From NCBI RefSeq assembly GCF_030272615.1, contig NC_081415.1, forward strand, positions 105,723,796-105,787,795: a stretch of 64,000 nt of DNA, written 5' to 3'. Made by a program: the position numbers and the translations under genes. The DNA comes from Cryptomeria japonica (Eukaryota > Streptophyta > Pinopsida > Cupressales > Cupressaceae). The notes beneath the pieces are model-generated. The model was not told the origin of the DNA. It worked only from the letters and a program-made list of their open reading frames with translations, and searched no databases. Shown in pieces: positions 1-11,420 of the stretch. How positions within the stretch are numbered: the first letter of the stretch is position 1; the number at the start of each line of letters is the position of its first letter.

Positions 1-2
1 GA

Positions 3-152
3 GAGAAGAAGGGAAAATTCAAACCAAACTGGCTTGGTCCTTACATCATCACAACATCATATGGATCTGGTGCATATTAGCTCTCAACCACAGAGGGTGA
101 ACCTTTGGAGGATCATATCAACAGCATGCACCTTCACAGGTTTTACACATAG
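3..152 (+). pseudogene. Ty3/gypsy pol, C-terminal end of integrase (partial)
   Basis: The window opens inside the last part of a Ty3/gypsy polyprotein. Frame 3 gives KFKPNWLGPY, then SYGSGAY, an in-frame TAG, then TEGEPLEDHINSMHLHRFY and a terminal TAG at 150-152. The K-F-x-x-x-W-x-GPY block and the closing region with N-x-x-x-L-x-x-F/Y are typical of the integrase tail of plant Ty3/gypsy elements. The internal TAG sits where Gln (CAG) is expected, which fits a C-to-T change. The rest of pol lies outside the window. Its position on the plus strand, upstream of the polypurine tract and LTR at 3396-3410, makes it the 3' end of the same element. Confidence 0.8.
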
Positions 153-244
153 CTCTTCAGAGTATCCCAATTCAAAAATACAAAAAAAAAATCATAAAAT
201 ACAAAAATACAAAAAAATCATAAAATAAAAAAAAATAATTACTT

Positions 245-378
245 GGTGAAAACCTGGCAAACAGGCACCTTGTGACAGAAAAAAAATTGAAAAACAGAAA
301 AACATTTCGTCCAACGGTGAAAACCACTTCGGTGGCGCCTTGGGAAGGTACCATGGTGAAAACCGGATCACCAGCGCC
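245..378 (+). repeat. Three hairpin-forming units in the Tat spacer
   Basis: Units at 245-269, 316-339 and 355-378 all begin GGTGAAAACC and end CACC or CGCC. Inside, unit 1 pairs CCTG with CAGG and unit 2 pairs CCAC with GTGG; unit 3 pairs less well. The outer ends GGTG and CACC/CGCC also pair. The stems differ between units while pairing is largely kept. The spacing is irregular (71 and 39 bp). From memory, similar GGTGAAAACC motifs occur after pol in other plant Tat elements. Confidence 0.5.
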
Positions 379-1937
379 ATGTGTAGAGACATTGCTCCTC
401 CCTCCTTCAGGATTCATCTTCATCCTTTCACTTTGCACACACTCACAGCCTATTCGTTCATAATAAAAACTTACACGTTCCCATCATGGCTTGCTATTGA
501 TCTACCCAAGATTGGTTAGCCATTCATAATAAACCTTCCTTTTCACCCCTTTCCATCCATAATAAATCGTCTCCTATCTGTAGCTAAGGCAAATCCTATG
601 TCTCGTAATGGGTGTGGAACTGAGAGCATCACATGTTTCGAGGAGTATAGTTTTTTCCAATTTTCTTCAGTCTATACACACACAATCCACAATAAAGTAG
701 CACTTGCATCGCCGATCCACAATAAAGTTACGTCTTCTCCGCAATAAAGTATCAGTTTCATGGATTCAGTTAGTTTCGGATGAGACACAACAACAATAAT
801 GAACTTCAACAAATCAAATCTTTCAACAAACTCAGACAGCATTATGGTTCAAAGCTATCTATCCGTTTGTGAAAGTAAACATTGTGACCACAATCAAATA
901 GACTTATACAAGTGGCAAGACACACTAAACTTGAGGGCTACAGTGGATGTTGGTGTCGAGTCTTGGTTTTCTTTTGATTTTATCTTTTTTGGTGACATGT
1001 CTTTTAGCTTTTCCAGGATGTCTCTGACCAGAGATTTTATCTCCAGGATGTCTTTGACTAGAAGGGCGAGGATGGGGTATCGTCACCTATTTTTCTTTTG
1101 TCTGTGGATTGTCTTTTAGTAATGCTATGACTTGTCCAAGGATATGAGGACACTGAGAGTCTAGTATGAACTGGGGCATTCCTTGTTTGTGACTGTCTTA
1201 TCTCCATGCAAACAGGTACAATGACTTTCTGGGTTGAACATATGTCTTGATTGTCATAACCTACTTGCCATAATAAATCTCAATGATGATAAAGCACAAG
1301 AAGCTCTTTTCACTTCCATATCTTTTATCTTTGATCCCCCTTTCTTGATTGACTCCATCATCCTTCTTGAGTCCATGTAGCCCGCTATCACATGACTGAG
1401 TATAATGACGCACCAAAAACATTTACATTTCATGTAGTTGCACTTGCATTATCACATGTTAGCATTTCATACATACATATAGATATCACAATCACACCAC
1501 ATCCTACACACAACACATATTAGCACATTTTATATTTTCATCATGTAAATAATCATTTGCATTATCATATTCATTTGCATTTCATACATTCACATTTGCA
1601 TTGGTATAACATATAAAACATAAAAGAATAAAAAAAATATTGCATTTCATCATGAAACATCTCATCACATAGAAACATACATCATAAAACATCTCATCAC
1701 ATAGGTACACATGCATATAGTTGCCGCAAAATATGAATCATCTCATATATATATAAAAAATCATAAGTGTCATGATACAATGATGTCAAAATACATATGG
1801 CTACAAAATCACCCGCAGGTGTTTACATCATCATACAAAATGGTACAAAACTGATACAGAGGAACCCACTGATCACTACTGTCAGTACTACTGGTAATGC
1901 TAATCCTGTCCGTGTCATGGTATCCCAAGCCACGCGT

Positions 1938-2222
1938 CTAGCCCTCATCTCCAATCCCGGATCCTGGAACATTCATCTCAGTGCATCTGTCTCCATCTCG
2001 ATTGTAAGGAACTAACTCCCCATCGATCGATATCCTCAGTATCCTGTATACATCCTCTAAGGTGACTGTCATCTCACCCATCGGCAAATGAAAACTACAA
2101 GTCTCTGAGTGCCATCTCTCAGCTAGTACAGTTAGCAGCCCCATGTTCACCCGAAACTCAGGCACATACAAGATGTATCTCAGACCCATAACCTCAATGG
2201 CAGCTCGGTCCTCAAATGTCAA
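1938..2222 (-). pseudogene. Plant mobile domain (PMD/MAIN-like) fragment, antisense in a retroelement
   Basis: The 94-residue frame contains GLLTVLAERWHSETCSFHLP followed by GEMTVTLEDVYRILRI and DGELVPY. This is the N-terminal core of the plant mobile domain (PF10536 family; aminotransferase-like/MAIN proteins). It closely matches residues 70-125 of the long PMD frame at 62181. The fragment ends soon after GELVPY, so the C-terminal two thirds are missing. It lies antisense to its host element, between pol and the 3' LTR. The annotated ATG is only the first in frame, and a true start probably lay further upstream. PMD proteins of hosts act in gene silencing and genome maintenance. The role of transposon-borne copies is unknown. 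Confidence 0.75.
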
Positions 2223-2320
2223 GCTCTAGGCGTAACTCTGAGTCAAAGGGATTCTTTCCCGTGACTCTAGCATCGATAGGTCCTCCTGCAGTCAAGCAAA
2301 TCAATCATGTCATTCATAGT

Positions 2321-2594
2321 GGCATTCCCTATTCATCACAAAATGTTGCTTTTTATCTTAAGTGCTTATGATACTTTATCCTAGTGACACTCACTGTTCA
2401 TCACAAAGTGTTGTTTCTATCCTAGTGGTACTCCCTGTTCATCACAAAGTACTACGTGTTTTGCACTCCCTGTTTATCACAAAGTGCTGCTCTTTTTAGT
2501 ACTCCCTGTTCATCACAAAGTGTTGCACCTATTGGTACTCCTTGTTCATCACAAAGTACCATGTCTTGGTACTCACTGTTCATCACAAAGTGCC
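2321..2594. repeat. Array of seven hairpin units (about 27 bp each, 35-40 bp spacing)
   Basis: Seven units share the core TGTTCATCACAAAGT. They start near 2321, 2387, 2427, 2463, 2498, 2534 and 2568. The bases on each side of the core form short stems: ACACT with AGTGT, GTACT with AGTAC, GCACT with AGTGC, and GGTACT with AGTACC. The first unit pairs GCATT with AATGT through one G-T, the fifth has one weak pair, and the last is GGTACT with AGTGCC. Stem changes on one side are mostly matched on the other. The array lies about 100 bp upstream of the antisense PMD fragment. Confidence 0.75.
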
Positions 2595-3395
2595 TTGATT
2601 TATCCTATCCTAGGGCCTCTGCTTGAGTGTATCCTCTTGAGTAGTTTCCTAATCGGCAACGTATGTTCTATCATAGAATTGTCAAGCCTAGCCCTATCTG
2701 CTATCCTAGTCTTTCCTAAAGGACCTGCTTGAGTGTATCCTCTCAGCAGCTTATCCAATCGACAACGTATGTTCATTACAGAACTACCGATTTGACCTTG
2801 AAGACATAAACGCGCTTACAGACTTCACAAACATGCCTGAAATACACAGACGTGCTTAGCCAACCCAGACGCACCTTGACGTTTTTACCTCACTTGACAT
2901 TTTTTCTAGACATACCTAATGTGCATTTATTGCCCTACTTAGCATGCATTAATGACAACATTTAATGCGACAAAGTACAAGGAGGTTTTGCGGTACTTAT
3001 TGGCTCTCCTGCATCTACTGGCCTCTGAAATCAACGAACGCGATCGAATCTATGCACCAATGTCATCGTTGCTGACTGTTGCTGCTCTATTCTTTCTCTG
3101 CACTCTGATCTCTTGGATGTGTGGATGACAATGAGGATGTTTTCCCCTCGTGGTCTATCTTATAAACTACCCTAGCCCTCGTCTCCCGAGTCAGTCTTCA
3201 TTATCCTGTGACTCTATCACTCTATCCTATCTGGTCAGTCCATTGTAGCGTGTCTTTCTTATCGAGAGATTGTCTGCGATCTTTTCAGACATTTTCATCC
3301 AATCTCTCGAGGGGGCATATCATTCCCATCTTGGGGCAACTTTGTATCAGTTCATCTCATCTTCTTTGAAACAACGCAACAAGCTGCATTGTCTC

Positions 3396-3409
3396 AAAGA
3401 GGGGCAAAA
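3396..3409 (+). other. Polypurine tract of the Tat-like element
   Basis: AAAGAGGGGCAAAA directly precedes TGTAGACACC, the start of the 3' LTR. The polypurine tract primes plus-strand DNA synthesis in LTR retrotransposons. A near-identical tract, CAAAGAGAGGCAAA before TGTAGTCACA, occurs on the minus strand at 61114-61127, so both belong to one family. Confidence 0.8.
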
Positions 3410-4205
3410 TGTAGACACCTAAAATTGTCATGTCTAATTAAATAAATATTTTATTTATTAGATTACTTTTAACCTAATTCTTCTATTAATTAAATAAATC
3501 TTTATTTATTTAATTAATTCATTTATCCTCTTCTAACCTTATTTCTCATTTAAATAAATACATTTATTTATTTAAATTGTCCTTTTCCTGAATTAAATAA
3601 ATTTCTTATTTATTTAATTGATCCCACTTCCTCTATTAATTAAATGAATCTTTATTTATTTAATTAATTCATTAACCTTTTCTATCCATGACACATTTCA
3701 TCCATCTCTTAATTCATACACTACCTACCCTCTCATTATTTTATTATTTCTTTTACCTACCCTCTAATCATAGCCGACCTCTTTTACACCTCTCAATCTT
3801 ATACCTTCATTTCTTATAGTGTCTTCTATATAAGAAGATGCTTCCTTCATTATCAACCCTAATCAATCTATGCATCCTAATCAATTGATTACACTCACTA
3901 TGCGTTCAGCCCCGACTACGCTTTCAAACTTGCATATGCAATCAAGCCTACTTGCAACCACATTTCCGTTCTTTGTTGAGCTCTTGTGCACATAAAATCT
4001 GAGAGCAAATATATCAAGCAAGATCAATGGAGATAGGAAGAATGGAGATCCAAACCCTATTAGACATGTGATGGTATAATCTTTGTGATTTCATTTGATT
4101 TGCATTGTCTTAGGTAATCTTCATATGTTATGGTGGATCTTTGTTGTTGTTAGGCTAGGGTTTTGTGGTTGAATTCATTTAGCCTTTCATCATTGTTGTA
4201 TATAT
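3410..4205 (+). mobile_element. 3' LTR of the Tat-like element
   Basis: It starts with TGTAGACACC right after the polypurine tract. The first 300 bp are rich in AATTAAATAAAT blocks, as in the LTR at 59700-61113. A TATA-like box TCTATATAAG lies at 3823-3832. The 3' end was not found: the sequence runs into a TG/TA microsatellite at about 4209 and then into the Helitron, so the LTR may be truncated. Confidence 0.65.
3823..3832 (+). promoter_or_regulatory. TATA-like box in LTR
   Basis: TCTATATAAG about 413 bp into the LTR is the likely core promoter of the element. It is followed by a pyrimidine-rich stretch. Confidence 0.5.
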
Positions 4206-4208
4206 TTT

Positions 4209-4212
4209 CACC

Positions 4213-4246
<34 letters not shown>

Positions 4247-4450
4247 ACATATATATACACACACACATATATTTATGCATACATATATATATATATATAT
4301 ACATACATATATATATACATGTATATACATGTATATACATATATACATACATGAAGATATACATGTATATACATACATCTATACATTTATGTGTGTGTGT
4401 GTGTGTACATATACAAATGTGTATATGTATATATAAATATGTAATTATAC
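4209..4450. repeat. TG/TA microsatellite
   Basis: Long runs of (TG)n and (TA)n with ATACAT variants. Reading frames across it encode only YIYIHTY-type low complexity and are not genes. It lies between the LTR and the Helitron gene. Confidence 0.95.
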
Positions 4451-4810
4451 ATATGTATTTATATATTATATCTCTATGGATCTACCTACAAATTTTAATA
4501 TTTCATATGTACTTATATAATTTTATCCATATTAATATCTATGTACGTATGTATATATAATTTATATATATACAAACACGCCATTGTCTATACAGAAATA
4601 TATTACATTGTAGATATATTTCTATATACCATGTGCCTCTATATCTCATTGTCCTCAAAGGCACATAATTGTTTATATAGACATATAAATCTATATATAT
4701 GTATCCTTCCTCTTATACATGCATACATCCCTGTCCTCTTAAATTGTTATACTTCTAATACAATTTTCTTCTCTTACAACTATTAGATATCCTTTCAACC
4801 TTCCACACAA

Positions 4811-7800
4811 TTACCTGATCTGCACAAAGCCAAGAAGAAAGAATCAAATAGGTTTTACTATGCAAAGCATAAAGAACAAATCTCCAAGACGTGACAAATA
4901 CAATGTCGCGCCAAACAAGTGGATACTACTACCTTTGAGGCATTCTCACAATTGTCATTGAGTCCCCCTCAGCCAAACGACGCCACACAGTCACCTGGAA
5001 GTGCTCCCCAGCGCATCTTGTACAGTCCTTCCTTTCAACACACATTATCTACCTTCCAAAAATGGATAGACAAATTTCCGTGTACACAAACATGTATTGT
5101 TTGTAAAGAAAACTATGTCGGCGTGACTTTTAAAGTTGCAAAGCATGGAATCATTTGAATGAGATGTTTCCTACTGAAAAATAAATTCACCGCTTCTCCT
5201 CCGCAAATAATATGGACCCAGGTGAGCACCCTTATGTTTTAAAATGTCTTACCAAAGTAGAGGAAATGCTCATAGAAAGGGTTGCACCCGATTTACAAGT
5301 TAGTCATGAAGGGGAGGTCAATACAAATATACAGGGTACACAATTAATTTCCCATAGGCCATTTCAGAAATTGCTTTCCTTGCCACACAAATTAAAACAA
5401 TTAGAAATTTTGATTGTCCGCAAAACTAATTTAGAAGGCAAAAGTTATGACTGGTATGCTAATAGATATGGTGTCACGGATACATTGCATTACAAAATCC
5501 ACCATGATGGCTATTATAAAGATGTAGTCATTGATGTTGGTGCGGTTCAATTATTGTCTGTAACACGTACTGATGTTTCTGATTTGTTATATACACTTCA
5601 CATAGTTGAACAACAACTTATAGAGCACAATGAAGATGCAACCCCACCTGCCCATTATGAAGATGAAATAGAAAACACTTCCTCCTTTATCCCTAGGCTT
5701 CCATGCTCAATGATTGAACTAGATGCAATTAGGACAATGCTATAACTAGATCCTAACAATGACAATCTCATCCCTTGGCCACAAATCAGTTGCTCACCAA
5801 TCAATGAATACAATACAGAGGGATTGTTCGCTATGGCATTTCCAACGTTGTTTCCTATTGGATTGGCCTTGCCACTTCAAAAAAGACCAAGACATGTGCA
5901 TTTGCATGAATATGCTTTGCAGTTAATCAAATATCACGACCAAAGATTCAGTCAACATGTGTGGTTCAGATATTATATCTACAATCTCATGATTAGGCAC
6001 GACTCCCAACAACGAGGTGTTGTTTTCATTAAGACAAATCTGGAAGAATCGCTTCTGACAAATATGCTCACACTAAGGCAACAATTACAAAACACACCAT
6101 CAAATGAATTGCCTAAACACCTCATGCGCTATGTTGCTTCATTGCGTGGCACAAGAGCATTCTGGAACAAATCTCGTAGGGACCTCACTACAATGATAGA
6201 TCAGTTAGGAGCACCCACACTTTTCTTCACATTGAGATCAACTGATACAAAATGGCCAGACCTCCATACAATGTTCTGAATCATTGCTCCTAATAATTTG
6301 CAATGGACTATAAAACAATGTAGTGAAAATCTTGTCAATAACCCACATATAACAGTGTTATATTTGCATCTCAAATTCCAAATTTTTCATGATGAAGTAA
6401 TTGTCAACCTCTTGCACGCAACAGATCATTGGTACTGGTATGAATGACAACACCAAGGTTCGACACATGTACACGGGTTTATATGGTTGCCAAATGCACC
6501 AAATATGGATACCCTTGATTGGAATGATCATAAGATCATTGAATCAGCAACAACCTTTTTTGAACAATACATCACAACATGGAATCCACGCAGTCAGGTA
6601 GAGCGGTTCAATAGACAATATACATTTGCTATTTGCGATCCATGCCTAGCAAACACAAATGCCATTTTAAGATCAGAACCTACCACAGATTATACTGAAT
6701 TAATTAATGTTGTTCAACATCATACAAAATGTTCTAAGTTTACTTGCTTGAAAAAAAAGGGCATAGTTGTTGAATGTCGTTACAAAGCTCCTTGGCCTGA
6801 ACAACTAAATTAAACATAGACAATTGACCATGATAATAACCCATGCTTCCAACCAACAAGGAATGACAATCGTCTGAATGTTCACAACCCAACCATGCTT
6901 GCAATATGGAGGGCACACGTTGATTGCCGGCTAGTCTGTTCAAAAAAGGCAGTCCTCCAATATATTTCTAAATATGCATCAAAGCCAGAACCCAAATCTG
7001 AGAGCTATACTGACATGCTCAAAAGAATTGTTGCTTCAACAAATATAGAAGACACAATTCTATTAGCACATCAAAGATTTATGATGGGCATTATAGCTGA
7101 TAGAGGCATTAGTGCACAAGAAACTTGTCATATGTTGCTCAAACTCCCCTTAATTTCATGTACACCGCAATTTGTCTTCCTCAATGTTGGAAAAAAGGTC
7201 TGTCAATGTGTCACTAACTCTGCTCAAGCTTCTGAGGCTTCAGTTTGTTACATATCAACTTACATAAGAAGACCACCACACTTAGAAGATATTACTTTGC
7301 TTCTACCAGCCCAACAATTTTCATACAACCAACATCGCAAAAAAAGGTCAGTGGCTAAAATGCAAATGTCAAGCCATTGTAAATGTCTACCCACAGTATA
7401 AATACTTGCCTACTGAAGATGACACTACATTTGAATCTTTCTGTTGGAGTGAATAGCTCTTGTACAAGCCTTTCTGCAACATTGTTGTCGACATAGGAAC
7501 ATCACCAAACAAAATTATAAAAAATTGGAAACTCCTTCATGGTACTCATTACATCCGATGGCATGTTAATGGTGTTCAAGAACAGTCCAATGCTCAAAAT
7601 GATGTTGGTCCACATCTAGAAGATCTTCCACAATCTACTAATGAAGACCTTTATGAATGGGAGTTCCTTTCACAAATGGGTGCTTCAAACACCTTTGATA
7701 TAACTACCCTTCAGATGCTTGGCAGACGTGACTATGACCCCCATTTTGATTGGAATGCATCCTTGTCAAATCAATCACTTCATACTACTGCTCCTCTATT

Positions 7801-9343
7801 CATTTCAAGCAAAAAAAGTCAAGCAATCACACTTCTTTCTAACATTCATTTACTTTGCCCCAGTACATATGAACTTGCAGTGAATTAGCAACTCATAGTA
7901 GATATTATAACCTCCCACAATGCACACACTTTGTTTGTCTCTCCTTTATGCTTAATTATCTAAGGCATAGCAAGCACTGGAAAATATTTCCTTATTAACC
8001 GCATATGAAGTAAGCTAAATGTTTTGAGCAATCGAAAAGAATTTCCATTGCTTATTCTTGCTCTAACAGGTGTCTCCGCATATAACATTCAAGCAACAAC
8101 AATCCATGTAGCCCTACACATTCCTATTAGAGTATCATCCTTTATTAAGGCATTCCCTATTAATGTTTCAGGAGCAATGCAAACATTTGTGGTATATTTT
8201 GATTGACAAGATGAGTTTCCTAGGTCCACAATTACTCCTCAAAGTTGATAATAGATAGTGCAAAGCATTTCCTAGCAGACAACATGAACCATTCACAGAC
8301 CTCTCATTTATCCTCATTGGCGATCTCGGCCAATTACCCCTAGTTATGGACAAGCCATTATATACATCACACTCCCCACTACTAGTTTTATGGCACTGCT
8401 TTACCGATGTCGTGACCTTAGATGTTTTCTTTCCGACAACAAGGTCTCTCTGACTAGCAGATACAATTCAGCACTATTTTGCAAAATGTACGCAATGCGA
8501 CCCCGCTACAAATAGACTGGCAAATTTTGTAGTCTCGGTCATCCTCTACACTTACATCCAATCAAAATAGGCACTTTGACCAAAAAATACATTTGTTTGC
8601 CACCAATGCAACTACAAAGTCACACAATTTAAAAAATGCTACAACAATTGCACTTGCCAATAGCACGAGCACCCGCACGAATAGCTACAAACAGAGAAAA
8701 AAAATGTGATGAAGATGAACAACTCCCATTTGAAACTGTACTTTCTATAGATTAGCAAGTCATGCTTATTGCCAATTTATGGATTGAAGTTGGTCTTGCT
8801 AATGGTTCGCTGGGACAAATAAAAATGATTGTCTACAATCTAGGTTCAAAACTACCCGACTTGCCAAAATATGTGGTTGTTTTCTTCCCACATTACATTG
8901 GCCCACACTGGGATACTGCCAACCCAAGATATGTTCCCATTACACCAATTACTAGAGGCAGCCACACACAAATCCCTCTAACAATGGCTTGGGGTATTAC
9001 TATCCACAAAGCACAGGGCCTCACACTTGACTTTGCAACAATTGACATTGAAAAGACAAAAAAACAAGGTCTCACATTTACTACACTCTCTCGAGTCAAA
9101 TCACTTGATGGCATCCGAATTAATCCACCCTTCACTTATGGGAGGTTCTTCAAAATGCAAGGTGGTGCTACAACCAATGTCAGGAAAAAAGAAGAAACTC
9201 ATTTACTAAAACTATTAGAGAACACAAAGAACAAATACTTCCAGAAAAATCAGCCCATGGTATCGTATTGTCATACTATCACCTATTGCATTTTGTTTTA
9301 CGGGTTTTACTCAATCCCACATGTCCTCACCAATGCACCTTGA
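4811..9343 (+). pseudogene. Helitron Rep/helicase (RepHel), broken
   Basis: Successive frames give the expected order of a plant Helitron protein. A Cys-rich N-terminus comes first (FPCTQTCIVCKENYVGV, 5074 on), then DPGEHPYVLKCLTKVEEMLI (5212 on). The Helitron-like N domain follows (FAMAFPTLFPIG, RYVASLRGTRAFWNKSRRDL, LGAPTLFFTLRSTD; 5824-6279). The HUH motif THVH is at 6463-6474, and the two catalytic tyrosines are in QYISKYAS (6961-6975). A degenerate Walker A GIASTGKY is at 7964-7987. Walker B is IDKMS (8194 on; normally DEMS), motif III is GDLGQLP, and C-terminal helicase motifs are MAWGITIHKAQGLTLD (8983-9030). Stops and frameshifts are frequent. One is TGA for Trp at 6445-6447, just before HUH. 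The copy cannot make an active protein. Confidence 0.9.
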
Positions 9344-9919
9344 AGGATCAGCCACAAATATAACAAGTTGCATAGCTAGTTCAAATAGATCCAGGTATGC
9401 TTTCATTTGTTTACGCAATACTTCAGCAGCTTAACATACTTCTATTTCTCTTTTTCTTTTGCATGCTAACAAAACAAGTATGCACACCACCCCCATCGAC
9501 ACATTTCACTCTTTATTTGTTTTATCTTCATTCCTCTCTTTCCATTATTACCTTTCTCACATTAAAGCATCTCAACTCTTATTAATTCAATTCAAATTTT
9601 GTTGTCTATGTAGGACATCAACATAACTTCACTTTGCTGAATGTACATGAAAAAAAGCCTATTTCTCCCTCTTTCGTCTTCCACTATTTTATCGCTAACT
9701 TTTTCCTTCTTGTTTTTATCTTTATCACAGATTACACAAGCTCTACACAGTTTACTCCAACATGCTAATCACATGCTACTCATCTCAGGTACATATCCCC
9801 CCTTCACTTTTCTTCAATTTCCACATTTTCCAAAGTTTACTTTCACTCAGGGTTCTTTCACCACCTCATTTTTCTTATCTCCTTGCAGGTACAAACAAAA
9901 TTGATTATATAACATGCTA

Positions 9920-10510
9920 TCAATACTAGCATGGGGGTTGGAGGGTGGTTCATTTCTCTTTTGGGACCAACACATCAAAATGGTTGGGTTTTTACAGTCT
10001 ACAATAATGTGCTTTCCTATTTCTCTAGAAACAAAACACAAGTTTAGCATTTATTGCAAACCATACAATACATCATTGTAATGACAATATTCTGATACTT
10101 TCTGATAATGTACATCATGTTGCCATTGGCAGCATGGGGGTTGGTGGGTGGTTTACTTCATATTTGGGAACAAATTATTAAATTGGTTGGGTTATATACT
10201 ACGCAAGAACAACTATGTATAATTCGAATACTAATACTTTGTGCCACTGTACATGGTTTTCTTCATTTCTGGGAACATCATATTACATTGGTTGGGTTTT
10301 GTACAGTTACATTTTTTAATATAATAAACATTTCACTTCTTTACTGCTCTACTTCAACTCTTACTCCACTATGTTTCACAACTCACACTAAGAATTCACA
10401 TACCACAATATTACATTGTTTGGGTTCTCTACACTTACATTTTTCATATAATAAACATTTCAATTCTTTACTCCTCTCTGGTGTTTCACAACACACCAAA
10501 AATTCACACA
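9920..10510 (+). repeat. Degenerate repeats in the Helitron 3' tail
   Basis: Two units near 9926 and 10129 contain AGCATGGGGGTTGG, then GGTGGTT, a TTTGGGA block and TGGTTGGGTT. A third near 10250 keeps CTTCATTTCTGGGAACA and TTGGTTGGGTT. Two further units (10305-10400 and 10420-10515) share TACATTTTT, ATAATAAACATTTCA and TTTCACAAC, followed by AATTCACA. They lie between the helicase gene and the terminal hairpin. Confidence 0.6.
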
Positions 10511-10555
10511 CCACAATGCAAAATCCAACAGATACACCTCACCTATCGGCATCAT

Positions 10556-10584
10556 GTTGCAGGCACTTCCCCTGCAACTACTAG
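10556..10584 (+). other. Helitron 3' terminus: hairpin plus CTAG
   Basis: Stem GTTGCAGG (10556-10563), loop CACTTCC, stem CCTGCAAC (10571-10578), TA, then CTAG at 10581-10584 and host T at 10585. This matches the known Helitron termination signal. Confidence 0.85.
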
Positions 10585-11420
10585 TTAGTTTGGTCTACGA
10601 CCAAGGAACCTCCAAATCATAGCAGAATGTAAGTTTGTAGAATCTATATCTACCCATCAGGAATATTAAGAAGAGAGTCATGTAAGAGATGACCCAAAAT
10701 GGGAATCTGAGCATCAATGGAAGGGGTGACCTTCCCCAACACTGCACTCTTGCATCGTTCAGGTGAGGAGAAGGCACATGAGAGACACCTTCCATAACAA
10801 TCCAAACAACAAAAAGAGGAACAAGGACCATCTCTTCGGAAGGGAATCCCTTACACAAGCCATCCCAAGAACAAGGAAAGGCTAACATGCTCAACCTAGC
10901 AACAGAATTAGGAGTGAAATCTTGGGACAGGGGAACCCAAGTGGGAAGAACAGCGACATTAGGAGCATCGATGCTAGCTCCAACACAATATTTTTGTGAG
11001 CTCGCCACACATGGGGATTCACACAATCTATCCCCAACAGAGCCCGCACAAGATAAGAAGTCAATGTTCCCCTGAGGAGACGATGGAGTAGGGAAGGGTG
11101 AATACGGGCAACGCCATCGAAAGGAACCCCCTTGGGAGACTAAAATTCGTAGTGAAGCACTGTAAAAACACACCTAGGAGCTTCAAAGAACCCAAGGTGA
11201 ATGCCCAGCAGCCTGGCCTCACGATGGAGTTCCAGCAACAGTCCCTCATCATCCACAACATCCCCCAAGGCCTCCTCATCCACATCCTTATCGCCATCTC
11301 CATCCTCACCATTAGAACTGAAACCCTCGCCATCGCTCCAATTCCCGCTCACCGCCTTTTTTTATCTGCCTTACAAGATTTGTTAAAGCTTCATATGACC
11401 TACGCACATAGTTCTTAGAA
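10585..11420. other. Unassigned region right of the Helitron
   Basis: This is the right flank of the Helitron. Minus-strand frames (10595-11173, 11061-11352) run for up to 192 codons. They include an acidic stretch with SNGEDGDGDKDVDEEALGD, which looks like a decayed coding segment. I cannot match it to a family. It could be a remnant of another retroelement or simply a chance open frame in G-rich sequence. Confidence 0.3.

Larger units (their letters stand above)
1..4205 (+). mobile_element. Tat-like Ty3/gypsy element, 3' half
   Basis: In order on the plus strand: integrase tail (3-152), a spacer with hairpin units (245-378), an antisense plant-mobile-domain fragment (1938-2222, minus), a hairpin array (2321-2594), a polypurine tract (3396-3409) and the start of the 3' LTR (3410). 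Extra and antisense reading frames between pol and the 3' LTR are known for the Tat lineage. Its 5' part lies before the window. The LTR end is not clear: it lies before or inside the TG/TA microsatellite that begins near 4209. No coding sequence was found in 400-1900 or 2600-3390 apart from a roughly 105-bp imperfect duplication at 2609-2790. Confidence 0.65.
4460..10584 (+). mobile_element. Helitron (decayed autonomous element)
   Basis: The element holds a broken Rep/helicase gene (4811-9343), a repeat-rich tail (9920-10510) and a textbook Helitron 3' end at 10556-10584. That end is an 8-bp perfect stem GTTGCAGG/CCTGCAAC, a 7-base loop, then TACTAG followed by T. Helitrons end in CTRR a few bases after a hairpin and insert between A and T. 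The 5' end should be TC after A. ATCTCTATGGATC near 4469 is a candidate, but I cannot confirm it, so the left boundary is uncertain by several hundred bases. Confidence 0.8.

Noticed and set aside
799-1119. 106-codon plus frame in the Tat spacer
   Set aside because: No similarity to known families; it contains a short internal duplication (SRMSLTR) and lies in the usual non-coding spacer.
2321-2594. CRISPR-like array
   Set aside because: Repeats are short and imperfect, spacers are only about 8-40 bp and variable, there are no cas genes and the context is plant transposon DNA.
4163-4560. Overlapping small frames rich in Tyr, Ile, His and Thr
   Set aside because: They are translations of a TG/TA microsatellite.
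6463-6975. Geminivirus-type or plasmid Rep because of the HUH motif
   Set aside because: The surrounding Helitron N domain, two-tyrosine motif, helicase motifs and Helitron 3' end fix it as a Helitron.
10595-11173. 192-codon minus frame as a real gene
   Set aside because: Composition is Ser/Pro/Cys rich without a recognisable domain, and neighbouring frames are similarly open; no support beyond length.
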